Below are positions 11,660-22,161 of a stretch of DNA of 64,000 nt, one piece after another. Each line of letters starts with the position of its first letter. Positions within the stretch are counted from its first letter, which is position 1. Made by a program: the position numbers and the translations under genes. The notes beneath the pieces are model-generated. The model ran no database searches. It had not been told where the DNA came from and saw nothing but the letters and a program-made list of their open reading frames with translations. Where the stretch lies: contig JALNQF010000140.1 in assembly GCA_028456385.1 (NCBI GenBank), positions 1 to 64,000 on the forward strand. Reading direction: 5' to 3'. The DNA is from Ophiosphaerella korrae (taxonomy: Eukaryota > Ascomycota > Dothideomycetes > Pleosporales > Phaeosphaeriaceae).

Positions 11660-13373
11660 ATGCCCCTCTCACCTCCATCAGACGCACCTTTAGACGATGC
11701 AAAGCTGATCCATCAACATAACGACGATGGGCTACAAGCAGAGTCTTCTTCGCTTAAAGCCGGTGGTAAACCCGAGGTCTCTCTAGGCGTCGGTCGCGGG
11801 GTCATACGGGCACGCTCGCCTGCTCCATCGCTCTTGTCGATAGACGACACGAGTAATGTGCGGCTTGGTCGTGGCTCGCAATACCTTTCTGTACATGATG
11901 GATGTAGACATGCTTCTTTGCGTTCACCTGCTCCACAGCGGACTATGCCGTCTAGGCTGCAAATGTTCTGGGTAACGAACAAGGGTCTTGCTCTTGTCCT
12001 GATTGCACAGTTTTTCGGAACGTTGATGAATGTGACGGCCCGTTTGCTTGAGACTGAGGGCGATGGTGGTGAGTTGTAGTCGTCGTATGTTGGATTGAAA
12101 CTTGGCTTACGCTGATAAATGGCGTAGGGAGTGGATACCATCCGTTCCAGATTCTCTTTGCGAGGATGACTATAACCGTTATATGCGCATCGCTGTATAT
12201 GTGGTATAAGAAGACCGAAAATTTCCCCTGGGGCCTTCGAGAGGTACAACCACTACTGGTTGCGCGAGGCTTGACTGGCTTTTTCGGCGTTTTTGGCATG
12301 TATTGTACGTATTCCAACGACCTGATTAGGGCACAATGACACACTCAAGTCTTCTTACCAGCTTGCTCATGAAGAGCGGTATGATTCGACCCTTAAATTG
12401 CGACGTGTCTGTGATTCTGGGACTCACAGTATTTTCATCGTCCTCCTATCTTGATGCCTGAAGCTGACATCAATAGACTCTCTTCTATACCTACCTCTCG
12501 CCGATGCAACGGTGATTACATTCTTAGCACCCAGCCTCTCATGTTGGATCTGTAGCTTTCTGATCCACGAGCCATTCACTCGCATAGAACAAATCGCCGC
12601 CTATATGTCACTTTTCGGCGTGGTCCTCATTGCTCGACCCGTTTCGTTATTTACCGCGCTCTCACACTCTAGCGGATCAGTACTATCTAACAGTGGACCT
12701 ACGCACACCGGGCAGCCCAACGCTACAATAGCATCGCCAGATCGTCTTGCTTCAGACTACGATGCTGTCACGCCAAAGCAGAGAGCAACCGCAGTGGGCG
12801 TTGCCATGGTGGGCATGTTCGGAGCTGCAGGCGCCTTTACTACGATTCGGTGGATCGGAAAACGAGCTCATCCATTGATAACAGTCAACTACTTCGCCGC
12901 TTGGTGTACCGTTGTCAGTGCCGTGGCCATGTTCACTATCCCTGGCGTTGGCTTCTTACTTCCAAGGAATTTGAAGGACTGGTGTTATTTGATTTTCCTC
13001 GGTATATGTGGGTTCACCATGGTAAGTACTTCATTCGCCGTACCGATGTATCTCGCTGACGTATCTCTAGCAATTTCTTCTCGCAGCCGGTCTCCAATAT
13101 GAGAAGTCGTCTCGTGCAACGAATATGACGTACATGCAAATGTTATTTGCGCTTAGTTTCGACAAAGTTGTATGGGGAACTACGCCTGGTGCTTTGTCGA
13201 TTGTGGGGTCGTCGTTGATCCTTGGCTCCGCTATATATGTTGCGCTGCACAGAGAGGCTCCGAACAAGCAAGACCACAGAGAAATGGGAAGTAGGGACGA
13301 AGAAAGGTCATTGATGAGGACAGATGTGACTGAGGAGATAGACGGCATACCACTAGGGCAATTGAGGACATGA
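11660..13373 (+). CDS. EamA/DMT-family membrane transporter
   Basis: Four exons (11660-12068, 12128-12304, 12477-13021, 13071-13373) give 477 residues; all junctions keep frame. After a polar N-terminal tail of about 95 residues the protein has about ten membrane segments in two EamA repeats. Family landmarks are HPFQILFARMTIT, ARGLTGFFGVFGMYYSL, LPLADATVITFLAPS and, in the second repeat, the conserved GAAGAFTTIRWIGKRAHPL. The hydrophilic stretch near residues 270-305 divides the repeats. It belongs to the SLC35G-like group of the drug/metabolite transporter superfamily, which in fungi sits in the vacuolar or plasma membrane; the substrate is unknown. The third intron (172 nt) is longer than the others but resuming at YSLLYLPLADATV restores the expected sequence exactly. 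Confidence 0.9.
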
Positions 13374-13736
13374 TGTGCTTAGTTGGAGTATAATAGGGGA
13401 CCAGCCCAGGCATACTAGTTGTGACCAACACAAGCATTTAGCGACACGAATAATATTGCCGGCTTCAGTATCGCCCAATGGTGACTGAGTATCTTGTCGT
13501 CTGAGATACGTCACGCAACATATGGTTCGGCAGTCATCGGTCCCACTTTCCTTTTATCCCTGCTTACTAGGACCCTGCTTGCCCCACCTTGATGCTGCAT
13601 TGTTACAAAGCGGGTTTAATTATTCAACCCGGCGCTTCTCTAATACAGCCAGGCTCATCGCAAATATACCAAAGGGGGGTTATTTTTGCACAGGATATAT
13701 ACCGTATTAAAAAATTGTTGTGCATCACAGTTAATA
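13374..13736. other. intergenic spacer
   Basis: Between the EamA gene and the tRNA gene. It should hold the transporter's 3' end; a T-poor, A-rich segment just precedes the tRNA, as is common. No ORF or repeat of note. Confidence 0.5.
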
Positions 13737-13824
13737 TCCTCCGTGGCGCAATTGGCTAGCGCGTCTGACTGTTATCCTTGATAGCTTATCAGGAGGTTGA
13801 AAGTTCAAGCCTTTCCGGGGGAGC
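13737..13824 (+). tRNA. tRNA-Asn (anticodon GTT), intron-containing
   Basis: The 88-nt sequence folds as a cloverleaf. The acceptor stem pairs TCCTCCG with CGGGGGA (one T-G wobble), followed by discriminator G. The D arm is TGGCGCAATTGGCTAGCGCG, typical of tRNA-Asn and containing the A box. The anticodon stem TCTGA/TCAGG encloses CTGTTA...A with anticodon GTT, and about 13 extra bases after position 37 form the canonical tRNA intron. The T arm is GAAAG TTCAAGC CTTTC, containing the B box. Removing the intron restores the normal loop CTGTTAA. It decodes AAC/AAU. No 3' CCA is encoded, as usual in eukaryotes. Confidence 0.92.
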
Positions 13825-14326
13825 AATTTCTTTTTGCCTATCGTGGGTAGCAGGTGGTTGGTTGCAATGCATGCTTCCTTTTTGGATGAATCTTCACGAT
13901 TCAAGTCTTTCTGGATGAAAAGATTCGTCTAGAGATGGATTAGCAGAGAATATATAATGAGTAGTTGATGTAAGGTATCTTTTCATGAATGCAACTAAGA
14001 TGGAGTAGATTTTTTTGGAAGCCCCTGTAAATGTTTGAACTTACTGGCGGCCTGATAGTGTGAGCAATATTGAAAGTAGGGGGTACTGGAAGCCTATGCG
14101 TAGAGCTTCTCTGAAATTGAGCATCCCAATGGAATATGACTAATATGTACGAAAAAGTGAGATTAAATATTTTTATTGAGAGTCTATGCTACATTTCATA
14201 ATCGAAGCACGCCATACATGACTTTTGTCGTGTCATATCATCTCATCATTGTGATGGATTGAGCACCCAATCTAATCACCAAGACGTGAACCCCCAACTC
14301 CCTTACAAAGTCTTGAAGTTAGATGC
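13825..14326. other. intergenic spacer
   Basis: About 500 bases between the tRNA and the 3' end of the DUF1761 gene, AT-rich. Poly-T runs shortly after the tRNA (near 13830) could serve as the RNA polymerase III terminator. No gene seen. Confidence 0.5.
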
Positions 14327-14969
14327 TTAGTCGAATGGGTTGGTGCGGGTTCCCCAATAGGTGAGGAACAAGCTGAGGCCAACCGTTTCAAGAACACGAG
14401 CAACGGCACCAACGGCGATGGTGTCGAGAGGGCGCTTCTCAGTGACGATCTGGGAGACGATCTTCTGAAAGTTAGGAAAAAGGCTACTGATTGCAAAGCT
14501 AATAAATGACATACCGAAGGAGCAGCAGAGGCGAAGAAGATCAATGAACCGAGGTATGCAGCGCCCTTATAGGTAAGAGTACCAGTGGCGTTGATCAAAG
14601 CACCAACGCCATATGTTTGGATGGCAGAGCCGAGAAGGGAACTTCCGTATGAAGCGGCGGCAGTAGCGGCCTCCTTGCTGTGGAAGTACTCCTCCTTGGT
14701 GTTGGCTTGCTGTGCGCGGCGGTATGCGTCACCGAAGACGGGACCAAGGACTGCAAGAGAAACAGCGTGGTTGAAGGCCGTGCCGAGAGCAATGGCAGAG
14801 GGTTTGACGGGGGGGAGGTCTAGGATTGAGATGTTAGTAATTGAACACTGTTTATGCTAAAATTGTCTGATTCGCCCTGTTTAAGCTGTAGGGAGAAGTG
14901 CCCGGCGAACGCCTGCTTTGTGTAGACGATGGGTAAACAATGAGCTAGCTTACAGTGAAGAGAGGCCAT
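14327..14969 (-). CDS. DUF1761-family membrane protein
   Basis: Three exons (14954-14969, 14515-14819, 14327-14464) encode 152 residues. The first exon is only 16 nt (MASLH plus one base) and its intron is 134 nt. The translated core has LGTAFNHAVSLAVLGPVFGD, a region of small residues (AATAAASYGSSLLGSAIQTYG), GTLTYKGAAYLGSLIFFAS and a C-terminal LETVGLSLFLTYWGTRTN. This gives about four short membrane helices, a pattern I associate with DUF1761 proteins; no biochemical role is established for the fungal group. I first considered a V-ATPase proteolipid because of its size and helix count, but the essential Glu-containing helix is not there. It diverges from the Dabb gene with about 320 bp between the start codons. 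Confidence 0.75.
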
Positions 14970-15289
14970 TGTGGGTGAGAGAGCGGGTTTGATGATGGTA
15001 TGAATCAAATCGAGTTATTGATAGTGGGCGATGAAGGTAGGACACAAGGAATGTGGACGCTTTTGTAGTCGTAGCTGCACTGGTGGTCGACCTGACGGGT
15101 TCGTGACGTCAGGCGGGTATGCCACCTTTAGGTAAATTTGACCATCGCGCGCCCGCAAACCAGCTTCGGCCATCTCAATGCGGCATGGCACACCCTGTAC
15201 CAAACACAACACCAAGCCTCATACCGGCTATTTGCATTCCTTGTTACGCTTGTGCTCCTAAATTCTCCAACTTTTACAGCACTTCAAAT
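14970..15289. promoter_or_regulatory. shared divergent promoter, DUF1761 / Dabb genes
   Basis: Head-to-head start codons 320 bp apart. Includes a dyad-like GTCGACC...TGACGTCA segment near 15085-15110, in which TGACGTCA is a perfect CRE-type (bZIP/ATF) site on inspection. No TATA box is obvious. Confidence 0.4.
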
Positions 15290-15877
15290 ATGATAGTACC
15301 GAAGAAGGTTTTTGGGACGCTAGTGCTTGTGGTCGTTTCCATTAGCATCCTCTTGTTCTCTCGCGGCTTTGGGCGGTGGCTAGCTTCGTTCTTTGTGAAC
15401 CCTGGGCTGATCGCTCCCTCCACTACGCACATCGTACTGTTCCAATTCAAGGATAGTGCAAGCGCGTTCACGATCAAGGAGGTATGAGTACGACGGTAGG
15501 GGTTACCACAAACAAGCAGGCTGAACTATATATTAGGTCACGTCTAAGTTCATGGCGTTGAAGAAAGCATGCATTCATCCGCACACAAGAAAACCTTATG
15601 TTCTCTCGATAACAGGCGGTAAAGATATGTCTATTGAGAATATGCAGGTACCGTGATTGCTCCTTTGCGCAAATTGATACACGGTGAAGCTAACCTACCC
15701 CTCAAGAATGGTATGAGCCACGCATTTGTCCTTCAATTCCAGACAAGCGAGGACCGTGACTATTATGTAAAAGAAGATCCAATTCACCATGCATTCAAAG
15801 ATGGGGTGACGGAGGTCGTTGAAAAGGTATTGGTTGTTGATTTTCAAGATGGCGTTTTTACCAAGCAAAGTAGGTAG
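15290..15877 (+). CDS. Membrane-anchored stress-responsive A/B-barrel (Dabb) protein
   Basis: Three exons (15290-15481, 15537-15647, 15707-15877) encode 157 residues. The start was placed at the ATG before a single hydrophobic segment (VFGTLVLVVVSISILLFS, residues 7-24) that would anchor the protein, although the frame is open upstream to 15119. The Dabb domain (PF07876) follows: THIVLFQFKD (strand 1), SKFMALKKACIHP, the glycine turn SITGGKDMS and the strand-helix unit HAFVLQFQTSEDRDYYVKED ending in HHAFKD. Dabb proteins form dimeric alpha/beta barrels; some bind ligands or act as cyclases, but most fungal ones are uncharacterised. The domain is intact and of normal length. Confidence 0.85.
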
Positions 15878-16066
15878 GGAAGCGGTAGCGAGTCTGAGGT
15901 GGTAAGAACCTCTCCCTAGAGGAGGGCTGGCTTTGAAGGCTCGTTGGCGAGTATTTGGAAAAGCAAAGTTTCATATCCCTGAATGTGCCCATTGTTACTG
16001 AACCATATTTATATCTTGTATTCATACAGACCTATCGTGTCTATCTCATGATATCTGCGATTTGGC

Positions 16067-16841
16067 TTAGCTGCTGTCACTTGGGCTCTCGGGTGGTACG
16101 TCATCGACCAATTCTGTCTTTGGCTCGTCGCTTTCCGTCTTCTCTGGTATTGGATTTGGAAGCTCATAGTCCTCTACCTCTTCGTAATAATGCCTTTCTC
16201 GCTTCATCTTCTCTTCTGGGTACACCCTCCTTGGTCCTGCTAGTATCCTGTTGTCGACTCCCTGCTTCTTCTCAATCCGCATGCGTTTGACCATGTCTCG
16301 TAAATGTTCCATGCCATTCTGGCGGTATCTTGTGACCTTTTGAACATTCTCCGCTGTCTTGGGGGTCAATTGAACATTTGGTCTTGTTTGCGCTAATGTC
16401 TTTGCCGTCATAGCAAACCGCATATCCCTAGGTCCATCGACGAGCTCAAGGATGGCAGACTCTGCTTGGTCCTCTTTCATTGGCTCTATACGGAGGACGC
16501 GAGTATATCCACCGGGTCTGCTTGCATAACGTTCTCTTATTGGGCCAAAGAGTTTTGGCACCATTTCATTCGGTTCCTGTCTGGTATCAGTATGCAAATG
16601 GCGAGGGGTACCAACGCTTGCATACGAAGAATATTTGATGTGCTCTCCGCCGGGTGGCTTCTGTATTTTTTTTCCCTAGCGTTACCAGCTTCTCCGCCAG
16701 CCGCTGGGCTTCCTTCGCCTTGTGCCATGTTGTTGCTATTGATTCGTGCTTGAAGAGCGATGTGACGAGGTTTCGAAGGAGCGCTTGCCGATGTGATGAT
16801 GAGCGACTGAGGTGACGATATTTCATGTGGCCGCCTGCCAT
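16067..16841 (-). CDS. MRPL8: Mitochondrial large-subunit ribosomal protein bL17m
   Basis: Two exons (16626-16841 and 16067-16576; 49-nt intron) encode 241 residues. The bL17 signature is clear at the N-terminus: MKYRHLSRSSSHRQALLRNL, then TSLFKHESIATTWHKAKEAQ and RLAEKLVTLGKKN. Exon 2 continues with KLFGPIRERYASRPGGYTRV and LRIEPMKEDQAESAILELVD, the second conserved half of the family. The C-terminal extension of about 110 residues is charged and is a usual addition in fungal mitochondrial L17 proteins (yeast Mrpl8). It belongs near the peptide exit tunnel of the mitoribosome. The start was chosen at MAGGHMKYRHL; frame is open further upstream without homology. It diverges from the ribonucleotide reductase gene. 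Confidence 0.93.
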
Positions 16842-17018
16842 GACGGGCAATTGGTGTTGGTAAACGCAGACGTGGTGCTGTCGATGGTTGATAGTCGAAA
16901 GTTGATAGCCGCATAAAATAATCGGTAGCCGGCGCACTTTCCCCCGATCTACCTAGGCTAGTTAACTATCCCTGCAAGCTGCAGCCACTTTAGCTTGACC
17001 TGACAAATGGTTGCTAGA

Positions 17019-17062
17019 CGCGACGCGACCCCGTGCACTATTTTCACTAGACGCGAACGCGT
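17019..17062 (+). promoter_or_regulatory. MCB-like (MBF) cell-cycle boxes upstream of RNR1
   Basis: ACGCGACGCGA at 17019-17029 and a perfect palindromic ACGCGT within ACGCGAACGCGT at 17051-17062, about 120-160 bp before the RNR1 ATG. ACGCGT is the MluI cell-cycle box bound by MBF (Mbp1/Swi6), which controls RNR1 at G1/S in yeasts. The match and position are seen; binding is inferred. Confidence 0.65.
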
Positions 17063-17107
17063 CGTCCATTGACTCTTTCACCCCTCCACTCTTCAAGTAC
17101 TGTCCTC

Positions 17108-17111
<4 letters not shown>

Positions 17112-17142
<31 letters not shown>
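17112..17142. repeat. (CT)n microsatellite
   Basis: About 15 CT units, ending some 38 bases before the RNR1 start codon, probably within the 5' leader. CT-rich leader tracts are frequent in strongly expressed fungal genes. Its length may vary between strains. Confidence 0.9.
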
Positions 17143-17144
<2 letters not shown>

Positions 17145-17179
17145 CACCCACATTCATCCTACTTTTTAGCACACTCAAC

Positions 17180-20006
17180 ATGTATGTCTTCAAACGCGGT
17201 AAGTAAGCTGAAAAGGTCTTTCATTTCTACTGCTGCATACATGTACTGACGAAGGGTATAGATGGACGTAAGGAACGCGTGCAATTCGACAAGATCACAG
17301 CACGAGTGTCAAGGCTGTGTTACGGCCTTGACCCTGACCATGTCGATCCTGCTGCCATTACCATGAAGGTCATCTCTGGTGTCTACCAGGGCGTGAACAC
17401 CATCCAGCTGGATGATCTAGTATGTCAGAAACCGGCTTATTGTATTCAAGTATTGACAAAGACAGGCGGCCGAGACAGCAGCATATATGACGACCACACA
17501 TCCAGACTACGCCATTCTTGCCGCACGTATCGCTGTGTCCAATCTTCACAAGCAAACAAAGAAGCAATTTTCAGCCGTCATAGCAGACCTGTACAACTAT
17601 GTCAATCCCAAGAACGGCAAGAGCCAACCCATGATCGCAGACAATATCTACAAGATTGTCCAGACACATGCTGAGGAGCTTAATTCTGCCATTGTGTACG
17701 ATCGTGATTTCAACTACCAGTTCTTTGGTTTCAAGACACTGGAGCGCTCATACCTCCTCCGCATCAATGGCAAGGTCGCTGAGCGACCACAACACATGCT
17801 AATGCGTGTGGCTGTGGGCATTCATGGAGAAGAAATCGACAAGGCCATTGAGACGTACGACTACTTGTCACAAAAGTACTTCACACATGCCTCACCCACG
17901 CTCTTCAATGCAGGAACACCAAATCCTCAAATGTCATCCTGCTTCCTCATCGATATGAAGTCAGACAGCATCGATGGAATCTATGACACTCTCAAGACAT
18001 GTGCTTTGATCTCCAAGACTGCCGGCGGTATCGGTCTTAATGTTCACCGCATTCGTGCCACTGGCTCGTATATCGGTGGTACTAACGGGACATCAAATGG
18101 TCTTGTTCCCATGCTCCGTGTCTACAACAACACTGCGCGCTACGTTGATCAAGGTGGCAACAAGCGCCCGGGTGCGTTCGCAATCTACTTGGAGCCATGG
18201 CACGCCGATATCTTTAGTTTCCTCGATTTGCGGAAGAATCACGGTAAAGAGGAAGTACGTGCCCGCGATCTCTTCTATGCACTGTGGATTGCCGATCTCT
18301 TCATGAAACGTGTCCAAGAGAACGGGGAGTGGACATTGTTTTGTCCCAACGAGGCCCCTGGCCTTGCTGATGTCTATGGTGACGAGTTTGAGGAGCTTTA
18401 CACCCGCTACGAGCGCGAGAAGCGCGGCCGTGATACGGTACGCGCGCAGAAGCTTTGGTATGCTATTCTGGAGGCTCAGACTGAGACTGGTAATCCTTTC
18501 ATGTTGTATAAAGATGCTTGCAACAGGAAGAGCAACCAGAAGAATCTTGGCACCATCCGCAGCTCCAACCTCTGCACTGAGATTGTCGAATATACTGCAC
18601 CTGATGAGGTTGCTGTGTGCAATTTAGCCTCACTTGCTTTACCCACTTACGTCGACTTCAAGCGTGGCGAGTTCGACTTCCAGAAGCTCCATGAAATCAC
18701 CCAGGTCGTAGTACGCAATCTGAATAAGATCATCGAGGTCAACCATTATCCTGTGGAGGAAGCTCGCCGCAGCAACTTCCGCCATAGGCCTATCGGTCTT
18801 GGTGTGCAAGGTCTTGCGGACGCATTCCTTGCCCTTCGTTTGCCATTTGAGTCGTCTGAGGCCAAGAAGCTCAATATCCAGATCTTTGAGACCATCTATC
18901 ATGCTGCGCTCACTGCCTCTTGCGATATTGCCAAAGAGATCGGCCCATATTCGACCTACGAGGGCTCGCCCGTGTCTCAAGGTCAGCTCCAGTACGACCT
19001 ATGGGGTGTCACTCCCACAGATCTTTGGGACTGGGCATCGTTGAAGGCTAAGATTGCCCAACATGGTGTTCGCAACTCCCTTCTTGTTGCTCCTATGCCT
19101 ACCGCCTCGACTTCCCAGATTCTCGGAAACAATGAGTGCTTTGAGCCATATACGTCCAACATCTACTCCCGCCGGGTGCTAGCGGGTGAGTTCCAGGTCG
19201 TGAACCCTTGGCTTCTAAAGGATCTTGTCGATATGGGACTCTGGTCTGAGAACATGAAGAACCGTATCATCGCTGATGGTGGTTCTATTCAGAGGATTCC
19301 CAACATCCCTGAAGAAACCAAGCTCCTTTACAAGACAGTTTGGGAGATTTCACAGCGTACCATTATTCAAATGGCCGCTGATCGCGGTGCTTTCATCGAC
19401 CAGTCTCAGTCTCTCAACATTCACATGAAAGAGCCCACCATGGGCAAAATCACTTCTATGCACTTCGCCGGCTGGAAGCTCGGTTTGAAGACAGGCATGT
19501 ACTATCTCCGTACTATGGCTGCATCAGCCCCTATTCAGTTCACCGTCGATCAAGAAGCTCTGAAGGTAGAAGATACGAATATCGCAAAGGCGTTGCCCAA
19601 GACTCGACGTCAACCCGGTTTCCAGAACGGCACGACCATTTCACCCTCCCCTTCGCCCGTGCCGCGACCAATGTATGCTACTAAAGCACCCAATGGCACC
19701 ACTGATGTTCCTACGCCTGTTGTCACGCCTCCTCCAGCCGCAGCTCCAACTACGGAGCGCAAGCCTTCAACGACGGAGAACGCACTTGCCGGAAAGCCAT
19801 TCAAGGCTGACGTCGAGGAGGGTGATAGCCCCAAGCTAATCGCTTCTAACCCAAGCGAGAAGCCTGACGAGGAGGTGCTCTCCAAGAACAAACAGGTCGA
19901 AGACGGCGAAGACGACAGCAAGGACCGCGACGGCGACATTTATGCCGACGCTGCACTTGCCTGCTCAATAGAGAACCCCGAGTCCTGCCTCATGTGTAGT
20001 GGTTAG
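17180..20006 (+). CDS. RNR1: Ribonucleoside-diphosphate reductase large subunit
   Basis: Three exons (17180-17198, 17262-17419, 17466-20006) encode 905 residues, the usual size for fungal R1. Residues 1-92 form the ATP cone ([18 protein letters not shown]), which binds the allosteric activity effector. The catalytic barrel has Cys218 (QMSSCFLID) and Cys444 ([11 protein letters not shown]), the active-site redox pair, and Cys429 ([11 protein letters not shown]), the thiyl-radical site; numbering is within one of yeast Rnr1. The specificity-site loop and [19 protein letters not shown] are intact. After about residue 735 a Pro/Thr/Ser-rich, then acidic linker leads to the C-terminal swinging-arm pair CLMC. 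The enzyme reduces NDPs to dNDPs in an R1/R2 complex in the cytosol. The very short first exon is conserved in fungal R1 genes. Confidence 0.97.
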
Positions 20007-20568
20007 ATGACGCAGAGGTACATGGACCTAGAAATTGGTAATAGGCGCCGCATTCTTGGCTTAATGAAGACTTTGGCGTTGCAGGATATCACGTTAGCGC
20101 ACGAGGAGGAATGATTTCATGATTTAACCAGCTTAATCCACGTAGCAATGCCTACTTATTGTGTAAACGCATGCATATTTGTTGTTCGAATATCGGTCCA
20201 TCATGACATAACACAACCTTCTCATTCCGACTCCTGCGGCCTAATTCCGACCCAGCCCCACCCACGCCCTACATACAGTCACTCAACAACAGTTAGGGGT
20301 GCCTATAGACAATTATACTAAACTAAAATTGTACTTTTTTCTCCACTTTTTTTTATACTTAATATTTTATCTTTTTTTAAACTAGAAGTAGCTATATAAT
20401 GTAGGAGAAATTAGCTATTCGTAGCAATGAAATTATTTATAGCCCTAACTTTTAATTAGTCAATATACCCCTCTCCCTACGCCTTATAAAGTGCATATAC
20501 GCAGTCCACGGTACTACAAAGTACCTACCCACATAAACCACGCCTTACACAGCAAACTTCGCACGCAC
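20007..20568. other. intergenic spacer with AT-rich core
   Basis: RNR1 3' end, then an AT-rich core (about 20310-20460, described separately) and the promoter of the YCII gene. No ORF of note. Confidence 0.6.
20296..20470. repeat. AT-rich decayed repeat relic
   Basis: Strongly AT-rich. The segment containing GCCTATAGACAA and ACTAAAATTGTACTTTTTT resembles part of the AT-rich block near 46770-46830 (CTACCTATAGAAA...TTACTAAAATTATACTTTTT). The shared order and spacing suggest two degraded copies of one dispersed element, with differences mostly of the transition type expected from RIP. No coding capacity remains. Confidence 0.5.
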
Positions 20569-21104
20569 ATGCTCGCCCGCTGTATCCTCCCCCGCACCAT
20601 CACACGCTCGCCCCGCCTCACACGCACAATGGCATCGACGACCCCCGCCCTACAGGAATGGCTCGTCATCATCCCCGACCACGCCGGCGCGCTAGACAAG
20701 CGGATCGCGGTGCGCAACGAGCACTTGGCAGGGCTAAAGAAGGATCGCGAGGATATGTGGTTGTGGGGGGGTACGTATAGCAACTTGTTTTTTGTTTTTT
20801 GTTTTTTTATTATTTATTCTCCCAATCGCATGTTGGCGAAATGGGTCGATTTGGTGATTGATTGATTTTTTTTGTGTGGGATGTGTGGCTTATTTGTAAT
20901 GCAGGCGCCATGTTAGAGGAGCCGATTAAGGCGGGGGATGCGGGGCCGCCGAAGATGAAGGGGTCTGCGATGCTGATTGGGGCGGCGACGAGGGAGGAGG
21001 TTGTGGAGCGGGTGAAGAAGGATGTGTATGTGCAGGGCGGGGTATGGGATGTGGAGAAGATTCAAATTATCCCGTTTAGGAGTGCGTTGAGGAAGGCGTT
21101 GTAG
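20569..21104 (+). CDS. YCII-domain protein
   Basis: Exons 20569-20770 and 20905-21104 encode 133 residues. The first 21 residues (MLARCILPRTITRSPRLTRT) have no acidic residue and several Arg, so they may target mitochondria; translation could also begin at the internal ATG at 20629-20631 (MASTTPALQEW). The YCII fold (PF03795, ferredoxin-like) shows as EWLVIIPDHAGALDKRIAVR, HLAGLKKDREDM, GPPKMKGSAMLIGAATREEV and KDVYVQGGVWDVEKIQIIPF, the last with the usual positions of a bacterial YciI-type protein. Some family members are muconolactone-isomerase-like or chlorinating-pathway enzymes, but most have no known substrate. The 134-nt intron is T-rich. Confidence 0.85.
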
Positions 21105-21153
21105 CGACTACATTTGAGTCGTGTGTTCACAACTAGATGATTGTGGTTTCGAT

Positions 21154-22161
21154 TTATGCTGGGGCAGGCGGGCTGGCTGCTTCTAATAGCCCACTTACTG
21201 TTGTGATGGTATATCCCCTCTTCTTCAACTCCGGCAGCACGATTTCTAGCATGGGTAATGTCCAACCCCTTCGATCGTGACATATTATCACGGCCCCGGG
21301 CCGCACCATACTCAACACATGCCGAGCGTTGATACTCACGTACCCAATCTGCGCATCATGCGGATACACGCTGCCTAACACCAAGCGAAACCCTAACGCC
21401 CCAACACTCGCCCTCATGCGCTCCGAAAAGACCCCCGACCCTGGCCGAAAAAACCGATGCGCGCCACGCGTCACCTCAGCACCCGCATACGTCTCGTTGA
21501 TGAACGTCTCCACGGTCGCGAGCTCAGCTTCTAGTGTGGGAATGGTCAGCCGCACAGCGGGCTCGTCGTGCATGGCGTGATTCCCCAGCTCCATGCCGTG
21601 CTCGACGGCATAGCGCAACACGTCCTCGCGGCCCGCGACCTGAGCGCCAATCACGAAGAAGGTAGCGTGCGCATCGTGGGCGCGCAGCAGGTCCGTGATT
21701 TGCACCGTGTAGCGCGAGGGCGCGTCGTCAATGGTCAGGGCGATGACTTTGTGGCGCATCGACACTTGCCAGAGGATGTCGGGCCAGCGGCGGGCGAAGA
21801 GCGCGATGAGGAGTGTGGGCGGCTTGTAGATTATGTACAGGGGGGTGAGAAGGAAGGCGAGGAGGAGGAGGAGCATGGTTAGGTGGCGGGTGCGGCGGCG
21901 GCGGCGGAACGACTGGGGGGAGAGGAGGCGGGGGAACATTTCCTGGGGAAAGGGGTGGGGGTTTTCATCGTAGGGCGGTGGGGGGTGGAGGGTTGGTGGT
22001 GAGCATTGTGGTGAGGGCTTGAGAGAGGTGAGGTTGGAACGAGAGTGGTTAGTAGATTGGGATTGGATTGGATTAGTGGGGCACGTGCGGACGCGCATTG
22101 CTAGTTTTTTGGATTTTGCTGGCTGCGTGTCTCTTTCAACATTCGCTCGTGGCATTGTCAT
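21154..22161 (-). CDS. Polysaccharide (chitin) deacetylase, NodB homology domain
   Basis: Intronless, 335 residues. After a Pro/Ser-rich cytosolic tail a hydrophobic segment (HLTMLLLLLAFLLTPLYIIY, about 95-114) acts as a signal anchor, making a type II membrane or secreted enzyme. The NodB (CE4) motifs are present in order: motif 1 ALTIDDAP (Asp-Asp for catalysis and metal), motif 2 GNHAMHDEP (the two metal-binding His), motif 3 RFFRPGSG and later motif 4/5 region with ICHDRRGW. Expected to remove acetyl groups from chitin or related N-acetylglucosamine polymers at the cell wall or to mask it from hosts. The substitution TFDDGP to TIDDAP keeps both Asp. The real start could be a later Met; the domain is unaffected. 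Confidence 0.9.
   Translation of the reverse strand: MTMPRANVERDTQPAKSKKLAMRVRTCPTNPIQSQSTNHSRSNLTSLKPSPQCSPPTLHPPPPYDENPHPFPQEMFPRLLSPQSFRRRRRTRHLTMLLLLLAFLLTPLYIIYKPPTLLIALFARRWPDILWQVSMRHKVIALTIDDAPSRYTVQITDLLRAHDAHATFFVIGAQVAGREDVLRYAVEHGMELGNHAMHDEPAVRLTIPTLEAELATVETFINETYAGAEVTRGAHRFFRPGSGVFSERMRASVGALGFRLVLGSVYPHDAQIGYVSINARHVLSMVRPGAVIICHDRRGWTLPMLEIVLPELKKRGYTITTVSGLLEAASPPAPA

Larger units (their letters stand above)
16842..17179. promoter_or_regulatory. divergent promoter of bL17m and RNR1
   Basis: The 338 bp between two divergent start codons hold overlapping ACGCG-type boxes at 17019-17029 and 17057-17062 and a CT repeat close to the RNR1 start. No clear TATA box. The MCB-like boxes lie nearer to RNR1 and fit its cell-cycle control. 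Confidence 0.6.

Noticed and set aside
14327..14969. V-ATPase proteolipid subunit
   Set aside because: Size and helix count tempted, but the essential Glu helix and the c-subunit pattern are missing; DUF1761 fits better.
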